A stretch of 33,213 nt of DNA from the NCBI RefSeq assembly GCF_900188245.1, contig NZ_FZOK01000022.1:1-33213 (forward strand), in the 5' to 3' direction. Position numbers and translations under genes: made by a program. Each line of letters opens with the position of its first letter. Position 1 is the stretch's first letter. Origin of the DNA: Belliella buryatensis. GTDB lineage: Bacteria > Bacteroidota > Bacteroidia > Cytophagales > Cyclobacteriaceae. Of this stretch, positions 7,423 through 16,782 are shown piece after piece. Below the pieces are notes generated by a model. It ran no database searches. It saw only the letters and a program-made list of their open reading frames with translations, and was not told where the DNA came from.

Positions 7423-8394
7423 AGGGATAATTTAACTAAGCGACTTCAAAGTAAGATAAATGGCTCGGATATATGCTTCCTAAAAAATGATTTTGATTCC
7501 TAAATTGTTTTAAACTTTAAAAATACTATTTCCTAAACTTTTATTTGAGTTGTAATGGTATACGCTCTTATCTAGTACTCAATTAAAATATTAAAAAAAT
7601 GAAATTTCTTGTCCAAATAATCATTTGCGTATTTTTTGAATCTAATAATTCACAATAAACTAGGACAAGTACTGCCTATTATCAAAAATGGAGATTATTA
7701 TTTCTTTTGGAGATCATCTAACAGCGTTTTTTCAAAGTTCCAATGATTCAAATTCCACTTCGTGGGAAATAAGAGATTACAAGATTGAAAAAGGGAAAGG
7801 ATTATAAATTATTGAACTACAAATTCTATTATTTATCCTATTACCTACAAAATTGAATAAGAGGATTTCATCAGCAATCAATTTTTCTCTTTTATTTATT
7901 CCTTGATAACATTACCCAATCATTTTTATACTTGATTCTTAAAACATGATATTCCTTCCTATTTTCTTTTAAATATTACCTCGAATCTTTTAATGGTTGA
8001 ATTATTTTTTAAAAATAAATAGAAAGTTTCATTTGCTGGTTTTTCGAAATTGTTGAAATAAAATGAATTTATGGATTAATTAAATGCTATTTATTTACCA
8101 AACATCCTATTTTTTATATCGGTAATTTGAGATATCCTAAAGCGAAAATTTAACACTTTGTTTTTTTAGGAATACATATCAGTTTTCAGGAAGGTTATTT
8201 TTTATAGTTAAATCTAGTTTTGAAATCCGATTTGAGTCTGGATCATAGAATTAGATTTCAATGAAGGAAATGAATAAAATTTTCATGCTAAAAACTAAAA
8301 CATGTTTGAATCAATACCTATCAATTTTAACTATTCAAAGAATGACAAGTGACTCAGGTGTCAAAAGAGAGATTGAAATTCTGAAACTTAATTT
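7423..8394. other. long AT-rich divergent intergenic region
   Basis: This 972-base gap separates the membrane-AraC gene (-) from the giant adhesin gene (+). It has none of the mosaic repeat seen in other gaps. A 39-codon open frame (7688-7807) is present but has no features that would support a gene. The region is long enough to hold a complex promoter or a long 5' leader for the adhesin. I found no clean TTTG/TAnnTTTG pair; the nearest is a weak TTTG (8231) with TAGATTTC (8252) at 17-base spacing. Confidence 0.5.
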
Positions 8395-11300
8395 ATGAAA
8401 AAGTTATATATGTCTAATTATTCAAATTTTAAATGGAAAACACTCCCAGTTTTCGGCTTGCTTACACTGCTAACGATTTCTGTATTTTCCTTTAGTACTG
8501 GTTTCAAAAATTGGAATCCATTAATCCTATTTTCTCCCGATGTATCAGTGATAAGCTACAGCGTGGAGAATGACAAGGGTAGTATTGATGATCCTGCTCT
8601 CCTCGATACTGATGGAGATGGTATTCCTGATGTAGATGACCTTGATGACGATAATGATGGGGTTCTTGATATTGATGAATGCGACACCCGACCAAAAACA
8701 ATCCTGATGGCTCTGTCTACAGAGAATTTTGATGGGATGCGTGTAAATCTCTACAATGAATTCAATAATTATAAAACTACAGGAGCTGAAGTTACCGAAT
8801 ATGTCATAAGTAGTAGTACTGTTCCAGCTGGGCTTTACGAAGGATACGATATGGTAATTTTCGGAGGTGCAGCTACGACTTCAATACCACAAGCCCATTG
8901 GGATGCCTTAAGAGCTTCAATTATTGAAAAGAAGAGTAATTCATTTGTTATTCATGCAGACAACTGCTGTCCGACTCTTTCAAACAATCAGAGCAGTCTT
9001 ATTAGTTTATTGAATGCCGTCCATGGCACAAGCTATTCTGTATCGACAACGCATTTTACTGCTTCGGAGACTTACTTGAAGAATCAGGACAATTTTTATG
9101 CACCTTATTTCAGTGCCAATTCTCTTGTTGGTGCTAATTATTATCCTATCAAAGGTCTGGCTAATGAGGATGTGTTGTTTTATGCCAATGGTAGTACAAC
9201 AGAAGCGTATGCCGGAATGAAGCAATTACCTAATACGGTTGACCGAAATAATTTTCTGGCCTGGTTTGCTGATGGTACTATCACTCAAAATCTTCCAAGT
9301 AATCCGGCACTGTGGTATAATACTAACAAGGGAGTAATTGCAAAAGCATTCTATGAAGTTTATGCAAAAACTTCTACTATTTTTCCTTGTGATACCGATG
9401 GCGATGGCATTCCAAACCATCTTGATTTAGATTCTGATGGAGACGGCTGTCCGGATGCTTTTGAAGCAGGTACAGCACAGTTGGCTGAAAGCTTAGGATA
9501 TACCGTTTCGGAAGAGGGTGTAGTAGCTGGTCCTTATGGAGACAATGGCTTTGCGGATTACCTCGAAACAAGTGCTGAAAGCGGCATGTATAAAGGTACC
9601 TACACCTATGCCGATGCACTTGATAATGAAATAGCTTCTTGTATTGATGAAGAGGATTGTACCCCCGAAGGTGCCTTGTTGCTGGATTATACAGATTATG
9701 ATTTGGACCTCAACTTGGTAGGCCAGACGCTCGCATCCACGATAGACGGCATCGACCTTACCCACAATTTGCAGGGTACCTATCAAAGCTGGAAAATTGA
9801 AAATATTGAAGGAAATAAAAACGTATTCAGGACAGGTGCAGGCGAAAGTAACCTGGCCACCATGGAATATACCTTCAGCAATCCTGTTTCCAACCTGAAA
9901 TTTTCCATTAGGGATCTGGATGATGCGCCGGGTGGTATAGAAAAAGCCGAAATCAGGGCTTACTTCAGAGGTGTTGAAGTCCTACCATCGCAGATTACCA
10001 AGGGAATCAATACAGTTGAAACTTCTCAGTTGGTTTTTGTAGGCACGACAAATAATACCACTACTCTTTCCTATGAAAACGGGGTAATACTTGACTATGC
10101 AAATCCGGTAGATCGTTTGGTTCTTATCATGTCTGGGACTACAACAGCAGGTCAGGGTAGTGTATTGACTTTCGAGGGGGGATGTAGATTTTTAGAACCT
10201 CTCCCTACACCCAATGATGATATGACTTCCACAGATGAAGACATACCAGTAGTGATTGATGTAACTGGAAATGACACGAATGTTGATCCTACGACTGTAG
10301 TGATAGTAGATCAACCTGAAAACGGAACTGTATTAGTAGATCCGGTAACGGGTAAAGTAACTTATACCCCGAATGATGGATTTAGCGGGAAGGATACTTT
10401 CACTTACAGGGTATGTAATGCTGCTACTCCGGCGGTTTGTGAACAAGCTACGGTAACCGTTACGGTTTACCCTAACTGTGATATTGAAGGCATATCTTTT
10501 ACTGTGAATCCAGGTACGAATTCAGCAACAGGAAGGATATCTAATGGTGATCTGAGTACAGACTATTCGCTTACCACAAGCAGTTTAACAGGTTATGCAA
10601 GTGTATCAATTACATCTGTCGTTAATGGAAGAAATGGAAGCGGACTAGAGTATAACATGAATAGTTCTACATCTCCTAATAGGCCAGATGCAGCTAATCT
10701 GTTATTTACTACTTCTAATACGACTACTGGATATGAAACCAAGGTAAGGTTATATCAGGTAATTGGAAGAACAGGAGGAAATAACGAAGCATCTACTTAC
10801 ACAATTTCTTGGACTGGAGGTGTTGGAAATGCGAAGTTAGTTGATCTATTGGTGGATAATAGAGTATACGGGATTGGTAGTCCATCAGGTTTTGATCTTG
10901 AAAATGGGGAAATAGAAGGTTTGGAAAAAACTAAAGATATATCAAACGGAGGTTCTTTTATTGCTTATCGTTTGATAAATGATCTAACCCAATGGTATGT
11001 TGAATTCCCGGTAGGAGCCACAAATATTACTGTGAATAAAGTGGCACTATCCGGTGCTACGATAACGCGTTTGAATGATAATGATCCCCTACGTGATGAT
11101 CCTGCTTCTGGTATAGATGTTCAATATCCTAGATTTGGTCTAGCTGGTGACGCTACTGTTGTGTCAGGTGAAACGTTCAATGAATGGATGGCATTTAGGA
11201 CTTTCTTTGTTCCAACAGAGGGTTGTCCTGAACCTCTCTCTGTTAATAATATAAATGTCAATGAAGGTTCACCCTATGCCATTTTTGTTATCACAGGTGA

Positions 11301-14300
11301 ACCTGGACAAGATGTTAGTTTGAATTTGCAATCCGGTACTGCTACCATCGGTCAGGATTTCAATGGACTAGAGTATTACAACGGGACTGCTTGGACACCT
11401 TATGTGAGCGGTAGTTTAATACCCATTGGTACTGATGGTAAATTGCTGGTTCGCACTGTGATCATAGCAGATGATGATTTTGAGGATTCCGAAACTTTCT
11501 TTCTAGAAGTTACAGACGGAGCTACAACGGTAACTGGTACAGGTACCATCAAAGATGATGGGACAGGAGATATCTTTTTCTTCAGCAATACCACAGGTAT
11601 ACCTGATGATCCAAGTTCTTGCGATGTAGAGCCCCTATTTTTTGAAGACTTTGGCTTTGTAGGGATCAATACAGCCCTTGAAGGACTTACAGACAACTAT
11701 TTTGTTGAGACCTTTGGGCCTGGAGATGGTGCTAGATTAGCCGAAGGATTGGTTCCTGGATACGTTTGGGCTTGGGATAAAACTTCAGGAAACAAGCGTA
11801 CGATTAATGATGGTTTTTATGGTATCGTATCCAATCCCCGTTTGGGTGGTTTTGCTGGCTTTATCAATGAAAACCGAGATAACACCACTAAGAATACCGG
11901 TGGGGGTGGAGCTATGCTTTTTATCAACGGGTCCAATCCTGGACAGGTAGCCTTTAATAAAACTGTTGATCAATTGGTAATAGGAGAAAGGTATGAGCTA
12001 TCGGCCTGGATTACTAACGCGGTGTTTACCGGTGGGACTTTGATTCCAGCTAACCTTACTTTCCAAATCATGGATGTGGATGGAAATATTTTAGCCAGCA
12101 ATGGTACCGGTGATATTCCGATTACGAGCAGTTTGAACTGGACCAAATACGGTTTGGAATTCACCGCCACAACTACGGTAGTTACCTTCCAGTTGATCAG
12201 TAATTCCCCCTCAGGTGGTGGAAATGACTTTGCCCTGGATGATGTTCAGTTGGCACGTATTTGTTATGAAATCGATGATGATAGGCCACCATTTATCGCT
12301 AATGATGATGCTGCTTCAGGTCTGGGTCTTGCGCCAGTGGTGGTTGATATTTTTGAGAATGATCAATTTGTCAATGTGGATAATCTTACAGTTACCCAGG
12401 TAGGGGGCACCGCCACCGGAGAGGTTTCTTTTGACCCTGAGACTGGTATGATGACCTATATTCCAAAACCGGAAGACGTAGGCATCACTGTTACAGTTAT
12501 TTATGAGGTGTGTGATGGGACTGTTTGTGCTCAGGCTACCGTTACCATTACTTTGGATTATCTTGATCCAAGTTGCGGTTGTGAGACGGTGATAGAAAAT
12601 GGAGGCTTTGAATTACCTGTTCAATCAGGGACAAATTTCTTTTTAATAAATCAAAATAATGTTCCCGGTTGGAGAACGACTGCTACTGATGGGTTAATAG
12701 AATTTTGGACTTCCGGATTTTTAGGAGTTCCTGCAGCTGAAGGCAACCAATTTGTTGAATTAAATGCGAATCAGGTTTCCGCACTCTTGCAACGTATCTG
12801 TGTTCAGCCCGGCACCATTTTTAAATGGTCCATCAAGCATAGGGGGCGTTCTGGAACAGACGTGGCCACTGTTGCCTTTGGTCCATCACTCAATCAAGCT
12901 GTTATTCAGCAGACGATGTCGACTGGTAATACGGAATGGAAAACCTATTCTGGTATATATGAAGTGCCGGAAGGACAAACTGAAACATTTATTTTCCTAA
13001 GATCGGTATCCAGTGTCGGTGGAGCTACAATTGGTAATTTTCTGGATGATTTCGATGTAAAAATTATTTACAATGAGGAATGTCCTGATCCTTTCAGGAC
13101 GTCTGTTGACTTCAACGTGACCGACATCAATGTACCGGTAACTGGCAATGTGTCAACGAACGACGTGGTACCTGCGGGTACGGTTTACGGCACGCCACAA
13201 GCACAGACGGGCAACCCAGAGGGTGCGACGATTACGATGAACCCTGACGGAACGTACGTATTCAACGCTACGCAACCTGGGGTATATAATTACCTGGTAC
13301 CGGTATGCGGACCTGGAGAGACAGAAGACTGTCCATTGTCTCCATTACAGATTACGGTATTGGATCCATTGGCTGACGATAATGCACCGGTGGTGAATCC
13401 TGACATCGCTACGACTAAGGAGGAGACCCCTGTGAAGATAGATGTTCTTGCTAACGATAAGTCAGGCAATGTGGGTACGGATCTGAATCCAGCAAGCTTA
13501 ACAATAACAGAAGCTCCTGAGAACGGTACAGTAACGGTGAATGCTGACGGCACGGTGACTTATACTCCGAATGCAGGCTTCACGGGAGAGGATGTGTTCA
13601 CTTACACGGTATGTGACACGAGCGATCCTGCGAACTGTCAGACGGGAACAGCTACAGTGATGGTTCTTCCTGCGAATGCGCCGGATGTGACTACTGCTGC
13701 GGATGACTTTGCGGTAGTACAGGCAAATACTGACGGCACGGCTACTGCAAGTGGCAATGTGCTGACCAATGACAGCAACACGGATCCGGATGCGGAGCTG
13801 ACGGCTACCTTGGTGACCGATCCTGCTACTTTACCTGGAACCTTGGTATTCAATGAAGACGGAAGTTACACGTTCACACCGAATGCGGGCTTTGCAGGTC
13901 CATTGGAAGTGGTGTACACGGTATGCGACGATCAGTCTCCTGCGAGCTGCGCGACAGCGACCTTACATATTCTGGTAGAGCCTGCGCCTGAAATCCCGGT
14001 TGACTTCAACGTGACCGACATCAATGTACCGGTAACTGGCAATGTGTCAACGAATGACGTGGTACCAGCAGGTACGGTTTACGGCACGCCACAAGCACAG
14101 ACGGGCAACCCAGAGGGTGCGACGATTACGATGAATCCTGACGGAACGTACGTATTTAACGCTACGCAACCTGGGGTCTATAATTACCTGGTACCGGTAT
14201 GCGGACCTGGAGAGACAGAAGACTGTCCATTGTCTCCATTACAGATTACGGTATTGGATCCGATGGCGGACGATAATGCACCTGTGGTAAATCCTGACAT

Positions 14301-16701
14301 CGCTACGACTAAGGAGGAGACCCCTGTGAAGATAGATGTTCTTGCTAACGATAAGTCAGGCAATGTGGGTACGGACTTGGATCCGTCCAGCTTAACAATA
14401 ACAGAAGTGCCTGAGAACGGCACAGTAACGGTGAACGCGGACGGTACGGTGACTTATACGCCGAATGAAGGCTTCACGGGTACGGATGAGTTCACGTACA
14501 CGGTATGTGACACGGGCGATCCTGCGAACTGTCAGACGGGAACAGTTACAGTGACGGTGCTTCCTGCGGACATGCCGGATGTAACGACAGCTGCGGATGA
14601 TTTTGCGGTGGTACGCGGTACTCTAGACGGCACGAACAGTGTGAGTGGCAATGTGCTGGCCAATGACAGGAACACGGATCCGGATGCGGAGCTGACGGCT
14701 AGCTTGGTTACAGATCCAGCTACTTTACCGGGTACTTTGGTATTCAATGCTGACGGAAGCTATACGTTCACTCCAGCACCAGGCTTCTCTGGTCCTGTGT
14801 CAGCGGTATATACTGCCTGTGGCGGTGATCCTGAGAGCTGTGCTACAGCGACGCTGTATATATTGGTAGAGCCTGTACTTGATCCTCAGCCAGACTTCAA
14901 TGCAACTTTTGCTGGAGTGCCAGTTAAAGGTGATGTGAGTACAAATGATGCATTGCCTGCGGGTACGACTTATGGAACGCCAACAGCTGACCTGCGTAAT
15001 CCTGCTGAAGCAGTTATCAAAATGAATCCTGACGGTACCTATGAATTTGAGGCGCCTCTTCCTGGAGTTTACAATTTTACAGTACCAGTATGTACACCAG
15101 ATGGAGAATGTGTTGAGACTTTACTGACTATTACGGTTTATTCAATGCGTGAGCCGAATGGCCCTATAGTAAACCCAGATTTAGGTGTGACTAAGGTAAA
15201 CACACCTGTGGTCTTGAACACCTTGGGTAATGACAGTGCGGGAAGACCTGGAGTTGAATTAAACCCTGCGTCGGTTGTTGTTGCTCAGCAACCTGCCAAT
15301 GGTACAGTGAAAGTAGATCCTGTGACAGGTAACATTACCTACACTCCAAATCCTGGATTTGCAGGAACAGACACCTACACTTACACAGTATGTGATACAG
15401 GGAACCCAGTGCTATGTTCTACTACAGTACAAAAGATCACTGTATTAGGCGAAGATGCTCCGAACTCCATTCTTGCTTCTGATGATTTTGGATCAGCACC
15501 TACCTCAGGAGTTGTGACTGGGAATGTTTTGTCCAATGATATGGATCCGGATAAAAACAACATGACAGTGACTCCACAGCAAGTGGAAAGCAAAGAAGGG
15601 GTATTTACAATGAATGCGGATGGTAGTTACGATTTTGTACCTGCGCCAGGCTTTATAGGACCGATTAGTTTTGTATACAGGGTTTGTGACAATGGAACTC
15701 CTCAAGCTTGTGCAAATGCCACGCTATACATTTTGATCACGCCAAATGATATCGAAGCGAATATGGATAATTTCCAAGAGAACGAGATCAATGGTTTGTT
15801 GGGAGGAGTAGCAGGTAATGTCTTGGACAATGATAAGATCAATGGTAACCCAGTAAAAGCATCTGAGGTGATTATCACTGTAAAAGATGAAGGAGGAATG
15901 CCTGGTGTGAGTATCGACAAAGATGGTAACCTGATCGTACCGAAAGGAACAGCACCAGGTACTTATGTGATTACCTACACCATCTGTGATGTTTTGGATC
16001 CAGAGAATTGTGATGAAGCTATAGCAATTGTAGAAGTATTCCATGGTGTGAACTTGAAGATTACTAAGACAGTGGAAACTTCTGAGGTGTATGAAGGGGA
16101 TGAATTCATCTATATCCTAAGGGTTGAAAACAATGGAAATACAGAATCTGCGGATGCAGTTGTAACCGACATGCTTCCAGATGGCCTAAGGTATGTATCA
16201 GCGACAGTGAATGGTTCATCTGCGGTATTTGCTCAGAATGGACAGGAGTTGAGTTGGAAGTTTGCGATGCTGTTGCCAGGTGATGTTGCAGAGATTGCAT
16301 TAAGGGTAAAGGCTGCTCCGCTGACTGACGGCAGGGATAAGAGTTTGGTCAATACTGCCACAGTATCTTCACCACAACGAGAGTTGAGTCCTGATGACAA
16401 CAGTTCATCGGCAGCGGTGAGGGTGAAACCTTTCTTCATTCCAAACACGATCACGCCAAATGGGGATAGAATCAACGATACATTTGAGATACCTGGTTTG
16501 GGTAGGTTTGTGAGCAACGAGCTAGTGATCTTCAACAGATGGGGTGACCATGTGTACGAGCGTAAGAACTACCAGAATGACTGGAGTGCTGAAGGCTTGG
16601 TATCGGGTACGTACTTCTACCTGTTGAAAGTAGCCGACGAAAGCGGTAAGGATCACGAGTTCAAGGGCTTTATCCAAGTAGTAAAGGAGCGAATCAGATA
16701 A
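8395..16701 (+). CDS. giant T9SS type-B secreted multidomain adhesin
   Basis: A 2768-residue surface protein with an N-terminal hydrophobic export signal (about 15-36). In order I see: a TSP3 calcium motif, DTDGDGIPDVDD (71-96); an alpha/beta domain (about 101-325); a second TSP3 motif (332-357); a beta-rich domain (424-600); and a cadherin-like/Big_9 Ig domain (607-693). Then come a 240-residue beta region, a Calx-beta-like domain (945-1060), a galactose-binding or MAM-like domain (1076-1293), and another Ig-like domain (1300-1391). A second galactose-binding/DUF642-like domain follows (1394-1565), then three 298-residue super-repeats (1571-2451), another Ig-like module (to 2550), a DUF11 domain (2552-2676) and a gliding-motility-associated C-terminal domain (2680-2768; IPNTITPNGDRINDTF, FNRWGDHVYE). 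The last domain is the known T9SS type-B sorting signal. It heads a probable operon with the PorP-like and OmpA genes. Fine domain names in the middle are less certain than the overall call. Confidence 0.92.
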   Translation: MKKLYMSNYSNFKWKTLPVFGLLTLLTISVFSFSTGFKNWNPLILFSPDVSVISYSVENDKGSIDDPALLDTDGDGIPDVDDLDDDNDGVLDIDECDTRPKTILMALSTENFDGMRVNLYNEFNNYKTTGAEVTEYVISSSTVPAGLYEGYDMVIFGGAATTSIPQAHWDALRASIIEKKSNSFVIHADNCCPTLSNNQSSLISLLNAVHGTSYSVSTTHFTASETYLKNQDNFYAPYFSANSLVGANYYPIKGLANEDVLFYANGSTTEAYAGMKQLPNTVDRNNFLAWFADGTITQNLPSNPALWYNTNKGVIAKAFYEVYAKTSTIFPCDTDGDGIPNHLDLDSDGDGCPDAFEAGTAQLAESLGYTVSEEGVVAGPYGDNGFADYLETSAESGMYKGTYTYADALDNEIASCIDEEDCTPEGALLLDYTDYDLDLNLVGQTLASTIDGIDLTHNLQGTYQSWKIENIEGNKNVFRTGAGESNLATMEYTFSNPVSNLKFSIRDLDDAPGGIEKAEIRAYFRGVEVLPSQITKGINTVETSQLVFVGTTNNTTTLSYENGVILDYANPVDRLVLIMSGTTTAGQGSVLTFEGGCRFLEPLPTPNDDMTSTDEDIPVVIDVTGNDTNVDPTTVVIVDQPENGTVLVDPVTGKVTYTPNDGFSGKDTFTYRVCNAATPAVCEQATVTVTVYPNCDIEGISFTVNPGTNSATGRISNGDLSTDYSLTTSSLTGYASVSITSVVNGRNGSGLEYNMNSSTSPNRPDAANLLFTTSNTTTGYETKVRLYQVIGRTGGNNEASTYTISWTGGVGNAKLVDLLVDNRVYGIGSPSGFDLENGEIEGLEKTKDISNGGSFIAYRLINDLTQWYVEFPVGATNITVNKVALSGATITRLNDNDPLRDDPASGIDVQYPRFGLAGDATVVSGETFNEWMAFRTFFVPTEGCPEPLSVNNINVNEGSPYAIFVITGEPGQDVSLNLQSGTATIGQDFNGLEYYNGTAWTPYVSGSLIPIGTDGKLLVRTVIIADDDFEDSETFFLEVTDGATTVTGTGTIKDDGTGDIFFFSNTTGIPDDPSSCDVEPLFFEDFGFVGINTALEGLTDNYFVETFGPGDGARLAEGLVPGYVWAWDKTSGNKRTINDGFYGIVSNPRLGGFAGFINENRDNTTKNTGGGGAMLFINGSNPGQVAFNKTVDQLVIGERYELSAWITNAVFTGGTLIPANLTFQIMDVDGNILASNGTGDIPITSSLNWTKYGLEFTATTTVVTFQLISNSPSGGGNDFALDDVQLARICYEIDDDRPPFIANDDAASGLGLAPVVVDIFENDQFVNVDNLTVTQVGGTATGEVSFDPETGMMTYIPKPEDVGITVTVIYEVCDGTVCAQATVTITLDYLDPSCGCETVIENGGFELPVQSGTNFFLINQNNVPGWRTTATDGLIEFWTSGFLGVPAAEGNQFVELNANQVSALLQRICVQPGTIFKWSIKHRGRSGTDVATVAFGPSLNQAVIQQTMSTGNTEWKTYSGIYEVPEGQTETFIFLRSVSSVGGATIGNFLDDFDVKIIYNEECPDPFRTSVDFNVTDINVPVTGNVSTNDVVPAGTVYGTPQAQTGNPEGATITMNPDGTYVFNATQPGVYNYLVPVCGPGETEDCPLSPLQITVLDPLADDNAPVVNPDIATTKEETPVKIDVLANDKSGNVGTDLNPASLTITEAPENGTVTVNADGTVTYTPNAGFTGEDVFTYTVCDTSDPANCQTGTATVMVLPANAPDVTTAADDFAVVQANTDGTATASGNVLTNDSNTDPDAELTATLVTDPATLPGTLVFNEDGSYTFTPNAGFAGPLEVVYTVCDDQSPASCATATLHILVEPAPEIPVDFNVTDINVPVTGNVSTNDVVPAGTVYGTPQAQTGNPEGATITMNPDGTYVFNATQPGVYNYLVPVCGPGETEDCPLSPLQITVLDPMADDNAPVVNPDIATTKEETPVKIDVLANDKSGNVGTDLDPSSLTITEVPENGTVTVNADGTVTYTPNEGFTGTDEFTYTVCDTGDPANCQTGTVTVTVLPADMPDVTTAADDFAVVRGTLDGTNSVSGNVLANDRNTDPDAELTASLVTDPATLPGTLVFNADGSYTFTPAPGFSGPVSAVYTACGGDPESCATATLYILVEPVLDPQPDFNATFAGVPVKGDVSTNDALPAGTTYGTPTADLRNPAEAVIKMNPDGTYEFEAPLPGVYNFTVPVCTPDGECVETLLTITVYSMREPNGPIVNPDLGVTKVNTPVVLNTLGNDSAGRPGVELNPASVVVAQQPANGTVKVDPVTGNITYTPNPGFAGTDTYTYTVCDTGNPVLCSTTVQKITVLGEDAPNSILASDDFGSAPTSGVVTGNVLSNDMDPDKNNMTVTPQQVESKEGVFTMNADGSYDFVPAPGFIGPISFVYRVCDNGTPQACANATLYILITPNDIEANMDNFQENEINGLLGGVAGNVLDNDKINGNPVKASEVIITVKDEGGMPGVSIDKDGNLIVPKGTAPGTYVITYTICDVLDPENCDEAIAIVEVFHGVNLKITKTVETSEVYEGDEFIYILRVENNGNTESADAVVTDMLPDGLRYVSATVNGSSAVFAQNGQELSWKFAMLLPGDVAEIALRVKAAPLTDGRDKSLVNTATVSSPQRELSPDDNSSSAAVRVKPFFIPNTITPNGDRINDTFEIPGLGRFVSNELVIFNRWGDHVYERKNYQNDWSAEGLVSGTYFYLLKVADESGKDHEFKGFIQVVKERIR
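13105..13998 (+). repeat. adhesin super-repeat, copy 1
   Basis: This 894-bp in-frame unit (298 residues, starting at VDFNVTDINVPV) contains three beta-sandwich modules. They begin at VDFNVTDINV, APVVNPDIATTKEETPV and TTAADDFAVV. It is nearly identical in nucleotides to the next unit over long stretches, with mostly synonymous differences in the first module. Its GC content is visibly raised: 33 of 60 bases in 13681-13740, against 17 of 60 in 12601-12660 just upstream. Confidence 0.9.
13999..14889 (+). repeat. adhesin super-repeat, copy 2
   Basis: Second copy of the 298-residue unit, in frame, with the same three modules. Differences from copy 1 cluster in the third module, where copy 2 has VVRGTLDGTNSVSG and a shortened TACGGDPESC loop. 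The near-identity of the first module implies recent duplication or gene conversion. Confidence 0.9.
14890..15750 (+). repeat. adhesin super-repeat, copy 3 (diverged)
   Basis: Third copy, starting at PDFNATFAGVPVKGDVSTND. It keeps the module order (NGPIVNPDLGVTKVNTPV, then a shortened SDDFGS...SGNVLSNDMDPD-like module) but is much diverged in sequence and less GC-rich. It is probably the older unit, from which copies 1 and 2 differ by later homogenisation. Confidence 0.8.
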
Positions 16702-16703
16702 AT

Positions 16704-16749
16704 ATACCGTACGCCCGGTGGGAGGTTATGCCTTCTGCCGGGTCGGTAT
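16704..16749 (+). other. intercistronic stem-loop
   Basis: ATACCG (16704-16709) pairs with CGGTAT (16744-16749). CCCGG (16714-16718) pairs with CCGGG (16738-16742). GGAGG (16721-16725) pairs with CCTTC (16731-16735) around a TTATG loop, including one G-T pair. No T-run follows, so it is unlikely to stop transcription fully. It lies between the adhesin stop and the PorP-like start and may stabilise or attenuate the message, so that the small outer-membrane protein is expressed at a different level from the adhesin. Confidence 0.6.
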
Positions 16750-16782
16750 TATCCAAAATCAGGATCTAAAAAATAAGAAAAA

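Noticed and set aside
7688-7807. Small 39-codon open frame in the long gap before the adhesin
   Set aside because: No recognisable domain, signal, or translation signal; expected by chance in AT-rich sequence.
8231-8259. Promoter for the giant adhesin (TTTG then TAGATTTC)
   Set aside because: The -7 element misses the final G and the spacing of 17 is short; too weak to list as a promoter.
12215-16535. Many open frames in other frames across the adhesin gene
   Set aside because: They are shadows of the repetitive coding sequence; the annotated frame carries all domain motifs and the signal and sorting sequences.
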